From: Bufo bufo
Lineage: Eukaryota; Chordata; Amphibia; Anura; Bufonidae
NCBI RefSeq assembly: GCF_905171765.1
Contig: NC_053390.1
Span: forward strand, 143,796,968-143,860,967
Reading direction: 5' to 3'
Length of the DNA stretch: 64,000 nucleotides
The position numbers were made by a program, and so were the translations under genes. Shown here one piece after another: positions 1-10,250 of the stretch (positions are counted from its first letter, which is position 1; every line of letters begins with the position of its first letter). The notes under the pieces are model-generated. The model saw only the letters and a program-made list of their open reading frames with translations, ran no database searches and was not told the origin of the DNA.

Positions 1-756
1 CCCATATCAGATCTTCAGATCACAACCCTATATAAAATCAGACTATCATATCAGGCTTCAAATCAGACCCCCATATCAGATCAAACCTCAGATGAGACCC
101 CCATGAGACCTTCATATTAGACCCCCCATATCAGACCTCAGATCAGACCCCCATTAGACCTCCATGTCAGACCTCAATATCAGACCTCAGGTCAGAGCCC
201 AGTATCAGACCTCAGATCAGACCCCCATTAAATCTCCATGTCAGACCCCCCATATCAGACCCCCTTTAGACCTCCATGTCAGACGCCCACATCAGACCTC
301 AGATTTGGCCTCCATGTGAGACCCCCTTCCATATCAGACTTCAAATCAGACCCCCATATCAGATCAAACCTCAGATGAGACACCCATGAGACCTTCATAT
401 TAGACCCCCCATATCAGACCTCAGATCAGACCCCATTAGACCTCCATGTCAGACCTCAATATCAGACCTCAGATCAGAGCCCAGTATCAGACCTCAGATC
501 TGACCCCCATTAGATCTCCATGTCAGACCCCCCATATCAGACCCCCTTTAGACCTACATGTCAGACCCCTCACATATCAAACCTCAGATCACACGCTCTT
601 TAGACCTCCATGTCAGATCCCTGCCTCAGACCTCAGATCAGGACTCCATGTCAGACCCCCCCTCCATATCAGATCTCAGACCAGACCTCCATGTCAGACC
701 CCCATCACACCTCCACATCGGACCCCCATCAGACCTCAGATTAGACCTTAATTTAA
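1..756 (+). repeat. Degenerate satellite-like tandem array
   Basis: The stretch is built from short units related to 'catatcagacctcagatcag' and 'acctccatgtcagaccccc'. A longer period is visible: the block from about 54 returns at about 339, giving a higher-order unit near 285 bp, with a third partial copy after 620. Base content is strongly C/A-rich on this strand. The open frames across it are a by-product of the repeat. The array is cut by the window start, so its full length is unknown. Confidence 0.85.
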
Positions 757-1257
757 ATAAATTAACTTATCTCTTCTGCTCCGCCGCCATTCTCCAGGTC
801 TGGCGTCCTTTCCTGCAGTCCTGCTCCCTGATCTTCTCTGGGCCCCCGCTATGCTGTCACCTGTCGCTGTATGCTTCAGGACAGTGCAACGCTGGACCAG
901 GGAAGATAGGTGAGTACAGCACTTCACTCACCATCCCCTGCCTTTTGCAGACTAGTGGCAGTGCACTACTGGCCCCCTGTGGGCCCCCTTGGATTAGGGG
1001 CACAGTTGCAATTGCGACCGCTGCAACCACTATAGATACGGAACTGGATACTGATAACCTATTCTCAGGATAGTTCATCAATATCAGATTGAGACGGAGG
1101 AGCTGTAGTTACACTTGTTTGCCGCTGCAATGCCGACAGCAATTAGGTTATCAGTATCAGAAACCGGACAACCTCTTTAAAGACCAAGCATTGGTTATTT
1201 TCTGGTTTTATTTTTCTATCAGTGGAGCTGTTTGAGGGCATGTTTTTAGCAGGATGG
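757..1257. other. Intron, no recognised gene
   Basis: A GC-richer block with no recognised coding similarity. 'ggatactgataacctatt' near 1048 and 'aggttatcagtatcag' near 1145 are inverted relative to each other, so a small foldback MITE around 1045-1165 is possible. Confidence 0.4.
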
Positions 1258-1433
1258 GTTAAAGAGGACCTTTCATCACTCTTGACATACCTGTTTTAAT
1301 AGCTTCATGCATTCCCCATGTAATAACAATTCTGGAACATTTAGTCTTATGGGTCTATGTTGTACCATTGCTTTATTATTTGTACTCAAAGTTATGACTG
1401 AAGTGCTAGCAGTCTGAAGTAAGGGTACAGAGG

Positions 1434-2610
1434 CTTTTGATACTGTCCCTCATAGACGCTTAATAAGTGAAGTAAGGTTATTGGCTTGGAAAGTATAGTT
1501 TTCAATTGGATTGAAAACTGGCTGAAGGACCGTGTCCAGAGAGTTGTGGTCAATGATTCCTAATCAGAATGGTCCCAGGTTATAAGTGGTGTACCCCAAG
1601 GTTCAGGGCTGGGCCCTTTATTATTTAGTTTATTTATTAATGATTTTGAGGATGGGATTAGTAGCACCATATCTATTTTTGCAGATGACACTAAGCTATG
1701 TAGAACTGTACAGTCTATGGAAGATGTCCACACACTACAAGCTGACTTGAACACTCTGAGTGATTGGGCATCAACTTGGCAAATGAGGTTCAATGTGGAC
1801 AAATGTAAAGTTATGCATCTTGGCAATAATAATCTCCGTGCTTCATATGTCCTAGGCGATGTAGCACTGGGAGAGTCACTTATGAAGAAGGATTTCGGTG
1901 TCCTTGTGGATGGTAGATTAAATTACAGCATACAATGTCAATCAGCTTCTTCTAGGACCACCAGGATATTGTCATTCATTAAACGAGGCATGGACTCGCC
2001 GTGCAGGGATGTAATACTACCACTTTACAAAGCGCTGGTGCGGCCTCATCTGGAATATGCAGTTCAGTTCTGGGCGCCATTACATAGAAAGGACGCACTG
2101 CAGCTGGAAAAAGTACAGAGGAGAGCGACTAAAATGATAAGGGACATGGAGGGTCTTAGTTATGAAGAAAGATTAAAAGAATTGAATTTATTTAGTCTTG
2201 AGAAGAGACGTCTAAGGGGGGACATGATTAACCTATACAAGTGTATAAATGGGCCATACAAAAAATATGGTGAAAAGCTGTTCCATGTAAAATGTGCTCA
2301 AAAGACAAGGGGGCACTGCCTCAGACTGAGGAAGAAAAAGTTCAGTCTCCAGATGAGTCAAAGCTTCTTTACAGTGAGAACTGTGAATCTGTGGAATAGA
2401 CTTCCTCAGGACGTGGTAACAGCAGGAACAGTGGACAGTTTCAAAAAGGGTTTAGACAAATTCTTAAAAGTAAAAAACATTAATGCTTATGAAAACGTGT
2501 AGAAATCTGAGTCTCACTTCCTTCTGGGATTCGCGTCCCCACCTATCCCTTGGTTGAACTTGATGGACGTATGTCTTTTTTCAACCGTATTAACTATGTA
2601 ACTATGTAAC
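1434..2610 (+). pseudogene. CR1-like LINE, 5'-truncated, C-terminal half of reverse transcriptase
   Basis: The relic begins at the conserved FDTVPHRRLI stretch of LINE reverse transcriptases and continues, with several indels before 1690, through the catalytic FADD box (about 1675-1690). From 1717 to 2502 a clean 261-codon frame holds the thumb and C-terminal region, including VRPHLEYAVQFWAP, QRRATKMI and the end motif TVNLWNRLP. It ends in a short 3' repeat of 'actatgtaac' type, typical of CR1/L2 LINEs. Retrotransposition-type 5' truncation explains the missing first ORF and endonuclease. The clean 3' half suggests a fairly young copy. Confidence 0.88.
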
Positions 2611-2764
2611 CAGTTGGGGGTGTGTACCTGCACAGTCTGAAAATGGCAGCACTGATTGGATAGCGTGAGTCTGTGACGGTACACACCCTCAACTGGTTAC
2701 CTCCCCTCTGTACCCTTACTGCAGACTGCTAGCAATTCATTCATAACTTTTAGTAGAAATAATA

Positions 2765-4327
2765 CAGGGAGTGCAGAATTATTAGGCAAGTTGTATTTTT
2801 GAGGATTAATTTTATTATTGAACAACAACCATGTTCTCAATGAACCCAAAAAACTCATTAATATCAAAGCTGAATATTTTTGGAAGTAGTTTTTAGTTTG
2901 TTTTTAGTTTTAGCTATTTTAGGGGGATATCTGTGTGTGCAGGTGACTATTACTGTGCATAATTATTAGGCAACTTAACAAAAAACAAATATATACCCAT
3001 TTCAATTATTTATTTTTACCAGTGAAACCAATATAACATCTCAACATTCACAAATATACTTTTCTGACATTCAAAAACAAAACAAAAACAAATCAGTGAC
3101 CAATATAGCCACCTTTCTTTGCAAGGACACTCAAAAGCCTGCCATCCATGGATTCTGTCAGTGTTTTGATCTGTTCACCATCAACATTGCGTGCAGCAGC
3201 AACCACAGCCTCCCAGACACTGTTCAGAGAGGTGTACTGTTTTCCCTCCTTGTGAATCTCACATTTGATGATGGACCACAGGTTCTCAATGGGGTTCAGA
3301 TCAGGTGAACAAGGAGGCCATGTCATTAGATTTTCTTCTTTTATACCCTTTCTTGCCAGCCACGCTGTGGAGTACTTGGACGCGTGTGATGGAGCATTGT
3401 CCTGCATGAAAATCATGTTTTTCTTGAAGGATGCAGACTTCTTCCTGTACCACTGCTTGAAGAAGGTGTCTTCCAGAAACTGGCAGTAGGACTGGGAGTT
3501 GAGCTTGACTCCATCCTCAACCCGAAAAGGCCCCACAAGCTCATCTTTGATGATACCAGCCCAAACCAGTACTCCACCTCCACCTTGCTGGCGTCTGAGT
3601 CGGACTGGAGCTCTCTGCCCTTTACCAATCCAGCCACGGGCCCATCCATCTGGCCCATCAAGACTCACTCTCATTTCATCAGTCCATAAAACCTTAGAAA
3701 AATCAGTCTTGAGATATTTCTTGGCCCAGTCTTGACGTTTCAGCTTGTGTGTCTTGTTCAGTGGTGGTCGTCTTTCAGCCTTTCTTACCTTGGCCATGTC
3801 TCTGAGTATTGCACACCTTGTGCTTTTGGGCACTCTAGTGATGTTGCAGCTCTGAAATATGGCCAAACTGGTGGCAAGTGGCATCTTGGCAGCTGCACGC
3901 TTGACTTTTCTCAGTTCATGGGCAGTTATTTTGCTCCTTGGTTTTTCCACACGCTTCTTGCGACCCTGTTGACTATTTGGAATGAAACGCTTGATTGCTC
4001 GATGATCACGCTTCAGAAGCTTTGCAATTTTAAGAGTGCTGCATCCCTCTGCAAGATATCTCACTATTTTTGACTTTTCTGAGCCTGTCAAGTCCTTCTT
4101 TTGACCCATTTAGCCAAAGGAAAGGAAGTTGCCTAATAATTATGCACACCTGATATAGGGTGTTGATGTCATTAGACCACACCCCTTCTCATTACAGAGA
4201 TGCACATCACCTAATATGCTTAATTGGTAGTAGGCTTTCGAGCCTATACAGCTTGGAGTAAGACAACATGCATAAAGAGGATGATGTGGTCAAAATACTC
4301 ATTTGCCTAATAATTCTGCACGCAGTG
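2765..4327 (-). mobile_element. DD37E Tc1-related transposon, complete
   Basis: The element is 1,563 bp, bounded by TA dinucleotides (2763-2764, 4328-4329) and by inverted ends that share 'gtgcagaattattaggcaa'. It carries one full-length transposase gene on the minus strand. It sits inside the palindromic MITE at 1258-4445, which continues smoothly on both sides once the element and one TA are taken out. Ends, TA duplication and ORF are all intact, so this copy is structurally complete. Confidence 0.93.
3093..4109 (-). CDS. Tc1/mariner-superfamily transposase, DD37E type
   Basis: An uninterrupted 338-residue frame starts at the ATG 18 residues before SKIVRYLAEG-type helix-turn-helix sequence. 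Visible parts are two N-terminal helix-turn-helix regions (about 10-42 and 62-105), a basic GRKKR stretch at 49-53, and the DDE core. The first Asp is at 144 (WTDE) and the second at 237 (MQDNAPSH); the Glu is at 275 (NPIENLW). I count 37 residues between the last two, so this is DD37E rather than the DD34E of Tc1. DD37E elements in vertebrates belong to the TRT ('Traveler') group, noted for horizontal transfer. The enzyme cuts and pastes the element at TA sites. All catalytic residues are present. Confidence 0.93.
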   Translation of the reverse strand: MGQKKDLTGSEKSKIVRYLAEGCSTLKIAKLLKRDHRAIKRFIPNSQQGRKKRVEKPRSKITAHELRKVKRAAAKMPLATSLAIFQSCNITRVPKSTRCAILRDMAKVRKAERRPPLNKTHKLKRQDWAKKYLKTDFSKVLWTDEMRVSLDGPDGWARGWIGKGQRAPVRLRRQQGGGGVLVWAGIIKDELVGPFRVEDGVKLNSQSYCQFLEDTFFKQWYRKKSASFKKNMIFMQDNAPSHASKYSTAWLARKGIKEENLMTWPPCSPDLNPIENLWSIIKCEIHKEGKQYTSLNSVWEAVVAAARNVDGEQIKTLTESMDGRLLSVLAKKGGYIGH

Positions 4328-4445
4328 TACAGGAAATGCACAACATAGAGCCATAAGAATAGATATTCCAGAGTTGTTATTACATGGGGAATACATGAAG
4401 CTATTAAAACAGGCATGTCAGGAGTGTTGAAAGGTCCTCTTTAAG

Positions 4446-5207
4446 TACAATTTTTTACAACCATTTGATTGCTTTTTATCAACTTTTTGGATGCTAGATG
4501 AACATAAAAGAGCAATTCTTGTTATATATCTGTTGTTTTTTAGCTAAATCCACCACTCGGGATAAATAATGTGATAATTTTATAGTTCAGGACAACGGAT
4601 GTGGTGATACCAGTTGTCACAAAATCGGCTCATAACCGATGAAGATAGACACTGAGCAATAGACACCCATGAGCAGTTTATTGGAGTTCACACATGAAGT
4701 TGCAGGTAAAGTTACAGATATTCCAAGTTCCCATATTCAGGCAAATCCAGGAGGAGAGAACGTCTCAGTTTGTTGTCACATCTCCCAACAACCAACTACT
4801 ACCCCCAGTCTCAGAGGTATCCAGAAACACATTCCCCCTCCCCTGTCTGTATTTTCACTAGCAGGGGCCGGTGTTCACTACCCCTGCAGAGAGGAATGCT
4901 TTGAAGCACGGTCAGACCCCTGAGACCCCTTTAAAAGTGTTGACATCCCAAACCTAACATTTCCCGAGGGTCACAGAGGTCATCAGCACACCTAATCTCT
5001 GGTAACAGGGAAATGTGAAGACCATCACTACAACCTCCAATATCTAAGACAGCACACACTGCCTAATAGAAGCACATTGACCAGATATATACAGGGTCAC
5101 AGGAACATGACACAGTTCACTGTGACACCAGTTATGTGCACTTTTTTCTATTTTTCTTTTTTTCACATAAATCATTTTATGGGGAAAAGATTGGTATGTT
5201 TTCTTTT
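4446..5207. other. Intron, unrecognised repeat-like DNA
   Basis: No coding similarity recognised. The part 4590-5125 has the composition of a retroelement or LTR fragment, but I see no matched ends or second copy in the window. Confidence 0.3.
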
Positions 5208-5340
5208 CAGGGCGGCTCAGTGGTTAGCACTGGTGCTTTGCAGCACTGGGGTGCTGGGACTGAATCTGACCAGGGACAACAACGTTCTGCACATGTTTGC
5301 ATGGGTTTCCTCCGGGTACTCCGGTTTCCAAACACACAAA
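5208..5340 (+). repeat. tRNA-derived SINE, 5' part
   Basis: The text 'ggcggctcagtggttagcac', followed by 'tttcctccgggtactccgg' and an A-rich end, is the head of a widespread vertebrate SINE whose tRNA-like region contains the pol III A- and B-box areas. The 3' half is missing here; a matching tail occurs separately at 53752-53870. Confidence 0.7.
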
Positions 5341-5345
5341 AAAAA

Positions 5346-6005
5346 TATACTAATAGGTAAAACTGGCTTTCTAAAAAATTGTATAATGATTTGGGAGTTG
5401 GGATCGAGCGCTTTTATGGCAGCCACTGAATTCCCAGAGAATTGCCCTAGCCACACAACAATCCCTGCCCTTTTTTATTGCAAACTTTCTATTTTAGTCT
5501 CACTTGGGGACTTAAACATCTATGAGCTTGATTGCTTATAAAATACACTGCCATACACACAATGTGTAACCACATAGTTGCCTTGGTATCTATTCACCCC
5601 AAGGCTGAGACATGTTCCCCCTGCCAGCCCCCTCTTTGCCTCTAACAGTATTTTTTGCTCCTGATCTGTCTATACAGGACTTACAGGACTTAGCCGTCAG
5701 CCAGAAGCAAAACATGAAATGTCTGGATCTCAATGCAAAACCTGTAACAGGACCACCACCTACCATGAGCCATTAATAAAACTGATATCTTCTAATGTGG
5801 CAAATTGGCATTAAGTTCTGCAACTGGGCCTTGTGCAATTGCTACCTCTGCACCCCTGTACAAAAGTTCATTGTGTTATCTGTAATAATTATAGGTTTTC
5901 TGAATGTACTACATTATAGAGTAAACTTTTTACCATGTAAGGACACAAGAATTATACATATAGGAAGCATTTTAATAATTTTATAAACTATATGCTCTTT
6001 TCTAG
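5346..6005. other. Intron upstream of exon A
   Basis: No coding similarity recognised. The last bases give a pyrimidine-rich 'tgctcttttctag' acceptor for exon A. Confidence 0.5.
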
Positions 6006-6192
6006 GATACGTTTGCCAGTGATTTGCAGAGCTCTCTGGCCACGGTTGCAGGAGGAGATATCATATTATTAAAGTTTGCAATCGAGAACAAACCTTTATT
6101 TCTGGATATTAAGAACAATTTTCCTCCTTTGTTGAAACAGATATTCAGTCCCCGATGTGTACCAGTAATCGTATTAGCATTTGGTTTCAGAG
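6006..6192 (+). CDS. rhobtb3: rhobtb3 exon A: middle of the degenerate Rho-like domain
   Basis: The exon opens after a tctag acceptor in phase 0 (DTFASDLQ) and ends in phase 1 at a gtgagt donor. It encodes 62 residues plus one base. The strand GGDIILLKFAIENK and the later VPVIVLAFGFRD correspond to the two central beta strands of a Ras-like fold. Where Rho GTPases carry the T-K/Q-x-D guanine-specificity motif, this protein has F-G-F-R-D. That fits RHOBTB3, which is reported to bind and hydrolyse ATP rather than act as a GTPase. The upstream exon with the P-loop-equivalent region is not in the window. The frame stays open past the donor into a LINE relic as far as 6419. Confidence 0.9.
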
Positions 6193-6214
6193 GTGAGTAT
6201 AAGTATTACTATTG

Positions 6215-6628
6215 CTGTACTTTAATGAGGGGACATCCTCTGCGTCTGGAGGAAAGAATGTTTGTACACAAACATAGAAGAGGATTCTTTACGGTAATAG
6301 CAGTGAGACTATGGAACTCTCTGCCTGAGGAGGTGGTGATGGTGAGTTCACTAAAAGAGTTCAAGAGGGGCCTGGATGTATTTCTGGAGCGTAATAATAT
6401 TACAGGATATAGCTACTAGAGAGGGGTCGTTGATCCAGGGAGTTATTCTGATTGCCTGATTGGAGTCGGGAAGGAATTTTTCCCCCCTTAAGTGGGGAAA
6501 ATTGGCTTCTACCTCACAGTTGTTTTTTTTTGCCTTCCTCTGGATCAACTTGCAGGATAACAGGCCGAACTGGATGGACAGATGTCTTTTTTTTCAGCCT
6601 TATAAACTATATTACTATGTTACTTACT
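6215..6628 (+). pseudogene. CR1/L2-like LINE 3' end, directly after the exon A donor
   Basis: The frame 6215-6419 encodes the C-terminal motif of LINE reverse transcriptases (LRLEERMF, FFTVIAVRLWNSLPEEVV, FKRGLDVFL, stop), followed by a 3' UTR with 'ggatggacagatgtcttttt' and the tail 'ttactatgttactt'. It is a different subfamily from the relic at 1434-2610. It starts only about 20 bp past the 5' splice site of exon A and shares its reading frame. Confidence 0.85.
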
Positions 6629-7473
6629 GAAATTGTTTGAGCTGGCAGATCAATACAAAGCCCATAACCACTTCTGGCATAAGGGACAGCCTATAATGCT
6701 ACAACCTGAAGCTGCTGTATGTAAGTAATGGAATAACACAACAGGGGAGAATTTCTTATGTGTAGAGCACCACAATTGTGCCAAAAATCACCAATTTCAG
6801 GGTCGTGCTGCAGTGTTCCTCACAGTTGTTCCATTTTGTCATACTTAATCAATAGGCACTTCAGTGTACCATTGTGAGGTCACGTTCACGTAGCTGAAAC
6901 ATGTCAGAAAAATCCAAGGTGTATTTTTGCTGTGGAACCTGCGACAGAAATCCTTGGATTTCTGCTGCAGGAATTGATTTCTGCTCATGATAAAAAAAAT
7001 GACCACAATCTGGGTAAAAAAAAATAAACTGTGTGAACGTGTCCTTAATGATCCTGTAAATTGTCTGATCAACAGTGGCAACAGTATCTTGTGCTTCCAA
7101 AATGTCTCATAAAGTGTGTATTAGGAAATTTTTCTATAAGGGCTTCTTATATTTCATTATCGTCTTTCACACAGAGACATTCCTATGTGTCTAGCTCCAT
7201 CCAACAAAGAATGTCTCTTAATAAACACCTTCCAGGATATCCCTGTCAAAAACAGTGTTAGTAAAGTTATATGTATTGTCTTTCATAATCTCTTATCACA
7301 TATTTAGAAGGCAGCATAAATACCTGAAGGTCTTTGGGCCAAAGTGTATGTGAAGTTAATCTTTACCAAGCCTCATAGCTAACTTGCAGTTTTCTCAGCT
7401 GTAAATCATAACATCGAACATGAGTATAGACTTTGTATATATGCTTCTTTTTGGTTGAGAATCTAAGTTTTTT
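6629..7473. other. Intron, no recognised element
   Basis: AT-rich intronic DNA. A weak inverted pattern around 6900-7050 may be a decayed MITE. No gene seen. Confidence 0.35.
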
Positions 7474-7499
7474 AAAATCTATCTGTCTATCTATCTATC
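7474..7499. repeat. (ATCT)n microsatellite
   Basis: Short run of ctat/atct tetranucleotides into which the LTR at 7500-8340 is inserted; the run resumes at 8341. Confidence 0.8.
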
Positions 7500-8340
7500 T
7501 GCAACGGGCGCCTTTCCCTAGGGCCCTCTATATAACACGTCCCAGGTGTAGGAATGCCGAGGGGTGTAGTGCGACTTAAAATGTCTCTTTATGTGTCATG
7601 GTGCTCCCCCTGGATACTGCTGGACCACAGGCTTTAGCTCTGAAGCAATAAATAGGGGGAATAATTGAGGGATTCGAAAGAAAGATTGAGTCCAGACCTT
7701 GTATGTAGTTAAACAGCAGCTTTACTTTGCATAAACTTTCTCCAAATCTGTTTACAGACTTTGTCTTGGTCCCAGCAGGCTTTATCATTAAAACTGGCAG
7801 GCAAACTCCACTCTGCTACATCTGTCTCTCTCTGGCTCTGCTGTAGTGACAGGCTGACTGTATGACTTTGCTTCTTCTTGTATGGTGCACTTCTCTTTGT
7901 ATGGTCTGTCTCTAAATTAGGCCAGGGAACTTTCCTCCTGGCTCCTGAGGCTCTAAGCTTCGGTCTCCATGGCCAGCAGAGCTTAGGGTGCTCTGGCTGG
8001 CTTGGGCACGTCCAGCAGAGACGTGCCCCTGCACACCTGTCCCCTAGAGACTAACTGGACTTCTGCCCCACCCTTCCTGCAGGAAGTAGGACTCGCCCAC
8101 TTCTCTCCAGAGGGGGGTTAGACTGGAATGGAAGGTTCCAGTCTATCTAAGATAGCTCTGCCATATTTGCTGCCACCTGCTGGTGAAAAAGGCACATTAG
8201 ACGTGAACATAACAGTTGCAAACAATATTATAGATGCACATTGTGGAGGACCTGGAATAAATGCCTAAAATGACATGAGGTTAGACCAATAGAGATAGTC
8301 GCAAGGTGCAGAAGTGGTAACACCAATCTGGGGTGTTACA
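7500..8340. mobile_element. Solo LTR, copy 1
   Basis: An 841-bp segment begins TG and ends CA, is flanked by the 4-bp repeat tatc on both sides, and has no internal retroelement sequence next to it. A second copy of the same family lies at 29150-29987. Shared landmarks are 'ccctctatataa' near the start, 'gaagcaataaataggggg' (possible polyadenylation signal), 'aacagcagctttactt' and 'cattgtggaggacctggaat'. Solo LTRs arise by recombination between the two LTRs of a full element. Which LTR family this is, endogenous retrovirus or gypsy-like, I cannot tell. The flanking repeat is weak evidence here because the target is an ATCT microsatellite. Confidence 0.75.
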
Positions 8341-8568
8341 TATCTATTTAACTATCTAATATCTATCTATCTATCTAAGGCTTGACAAAGACCTCATTGT
8401 GCTGGGCTGAAACGTTGCGACTAATAAACAGGTCTAACACCCTTCACAGACACTGGAGTGCTGCCTCATAATTTACTATTGGATATTGTCTATGGATTTT
8501 TGCCTGAAGTTCAGGAGGGATTGCACCCACTCTCACTATTGACTGTGCTGCTGCCATTCTTTGTTTGT

Positions 8569-8601
<33 letters not shown>

Positions 8602-8657
8602 TATTCATGTTCTATCTATCTATCTATCTATCTGTCTATCTATCTAATATCTATGTC

Positions 8658-8705
<48 letters not shown>

Positions 8706-8720
8706 ATATCTTCTATCTAT
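8341..8720. repeat. (ATCT)n microsatellite with a short interrupting segment
   Basis: Tetranucleotide runs at 8341-8380 and 8568-8718, with minor interruptions. Between them, about 8381-8565, is non-repeat sequence including 'ggctgaaacgttgcgac', a phrase found in frog Penelope-like UTRs. The Tyr/Leu/Ser/Ile-rich open frames over this region are repeat artefacts. Confidence 0.9.
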
Positions 8721-8989
8721 ATATCTAATTATTCTCACCTTCTCAAACCCCCTCCGTTTTGGCACCACTGCTCCTATCCTCCCCTCCATTGTTGCCATTA
8801 CATAATGTTTTGGTTTTAGTGATGACATGCCCATCACCATACCCGTCTAATTCTATGTGGAAAAACTGTGTGTAGTGATTGTACAAATATGAAAAAACAG
8901 GTGGGCTTGTCGATTGTGTAACTTGAGGTTGTGGTCACCTCTCCTCACGTCAATTTATTAACTACTTGTATTCCTCATGCAAAACCAAT

Positions 8990-9355
8990 TCTAGAGCCTC
9001 TATTATGGCTCTATGCTGTGCCTTTCCTGTATAATTCCTGCTAGAAGTTTTCTAATAAATTGCCAGCAGTCAGCAGTAAAGGTACTGCTGGGCGTTACCA
9101 GTGGCGGGCGTGTCTGACTCTGTGTCTTTCCAATCAGTGGTGCTGGTGACAGATTGTGCAGGGACACCCCTCCAACTGGTAACACCCATCAGTACCTTTA
9201 CGACAATCTGCTAGCAATTCATAACGTCTACTACAAATAATAGAGGAATGTCACAACATAGAGTCATAAGAATAGATGCTCCAAAATGGTTATTTCATGG
9301 GGTATGTAAGTAGTTACTAAAACTGACATAGAAGAGGTGATAGGTCCTCTTTAGA
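8990..9355. mobile_element. T2-type palindromic MITE, same family as the 1258-4445 host
   Basis: The two arms, about 8993-9075 and 9215-9352, are mutually complementary, and the right arm ends 'gataggtcctctttaga'. The middle contains 'ccaactggtaacacccatcagtacc' type sequence also found, rearranged, in the interrupted copy. This copy shows what the earlier nest looked like before insertion. The left TTAA end is degraded. Further decayed relatives are at about 19635-19760 and 58430-58640. Confidence 0.7.
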
Positions 9356-10089
9356 GGGAATACATCAGGTCCTAATGCTGCCCTCACTGCGCAGTTCATG
9401 GCTAGCACTACAGCAAGGAGTCTGCAGCCACTGTGGGCAGCATTAGGAACCTGACAGGTTCCCTTTGAAGGGAACCTGTCTTATAAATTTAGGCCCCACA
9501 CCCCAACGACCTGTTATCCAAGGAGGTGGCAGGATCATAATGATGTCTTGAAGAAATCAAACTTTAAACCCTGGTTTTCCAAGTCTGTATAATGTCACTG
9601 GGTGGAGCAGCTCTTTGAAAAGTCGGTGATACAGCTACTCCTCCTGGCTTGATGGATGTCCTACAGGCAAAGTACAGTACATCATCACAAGCATCAATGT
9701 CCTTCACTTCATCTGAACATTTCACAGATCCCACATGCCTTTGGAGGTATCATGTGATGACATACCCGGGGTGCTGAATGTCAATCAAGGCTGGAGTGGG
9801 ACCAGCCTGTATGACTTTTCGAACAGCAGCTCCACCCTCATGACTTTATACAGACACCGGAATCCAGGGCTTGAATTTTATTTTCCTCAAAACTGCCAAA
9901 AAGTAGAAAGACATAATTAGGAACTTTTCACCCCAGTGGAAAGCGGGCTGCTGGAGGTTTGAGGAGCTAATTTCTCATGTCAGGTTCAGTTTAAGAAAAC
10001 AGGAAGGTAATTAGCTGTCTGCACTTCAATGATATGATAGAAAATGTGAGACAGTCATCATTCATGGATTAATGTTCTTCATTCTTTAG
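9356..10089. other. Intron before exon B
   Basis: At 9360-9480 a small MITE-like piece has 'aggaacctgacaggttccc' and 'gggaacctgtctta' ends. Beyond it I recognise nothing coding before the exon B acceptor. Confidence 0.4.
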
Positions 10090-10250
10090 ATCGACCATCC
10101 TGCATCTGCCCCATGTGTACCTCAGATAGAGAGGTATGTGTTTCTCCCTTAGAAGGTCTTCAACTTGCCAAAGACATAGGACTCGGCGCGACATACTTAG
10201 AACTGCCTAACCTGTATCCTAGAAATGTTGCTAAATACTTTGGAGGAGTG
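10090..10250 (+). CDS. rhobtb3: rhobtb3 exon B: end of the Rho-like domain
   Basis: The acceptor is ttctttag and the donor gtaagt. The exon enters in phase 1, completing the Asp codon begun in exon A, and leaves in phase 0. It encodes 53 further residues. Seen in the translation are a cysteine cluster CICPMC, then EGLQLAKDIGLGATYLEL, which matches the helix and YLEC region near the end of Rho domains, then VAKYFGGV. The cysteine cluster and the YLEL variant are features of RHOBTB3 rather than RHOBTB1 or RHOBTB2. This is one of the strongest matches to the family in the window. Confidence 0.93.

Larger units (their letters stand above)
1258..4445. mobile_element. Palindromic T2/Kolobok-type MITE, host of two insertions
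   Basis: Both outer ends read TTAAAGAGGACCTTTCA (right end on the other strand), and the complementary arms run for more than 110 bp (1261-1375 against 4325-4443). TTAAAGG-type ends with TTAA targets are the mark of Xenopus T2/Kolobok MITEs. MITE sequence occupies 1258-1433, 2611-2764 and 4328-4445, about 450 bp in all. It is split by a CR1-like LINE (1434-2610) and a DD37E transposon (2765-4327). A related, uninterrupted copy lies at about 8990-9355. Confidence 0.85.

Noticed and set aside
446..1073. Two overlapping frames in the 5' array
   Set aside because: They translate the satellite repeat; no domain and no start context.
1..6005. Search for the first coding exon of rhobtb3
   Set aside because: No segment encodes the N-terminal Rho-like region; it must lie upstream of the window.
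8400..8425. 'ggctgaaacgttgcgac' as a ribozyme
   Set aside because: The phrase is typical of Penelope-like UTRs, but I cannot form the needed stems.
8458..8819. Tyr/Leu/Ser/Ile-repeat proteins
   Set aside because: Translation of the (ATCT)n microsatellite in successive frames.
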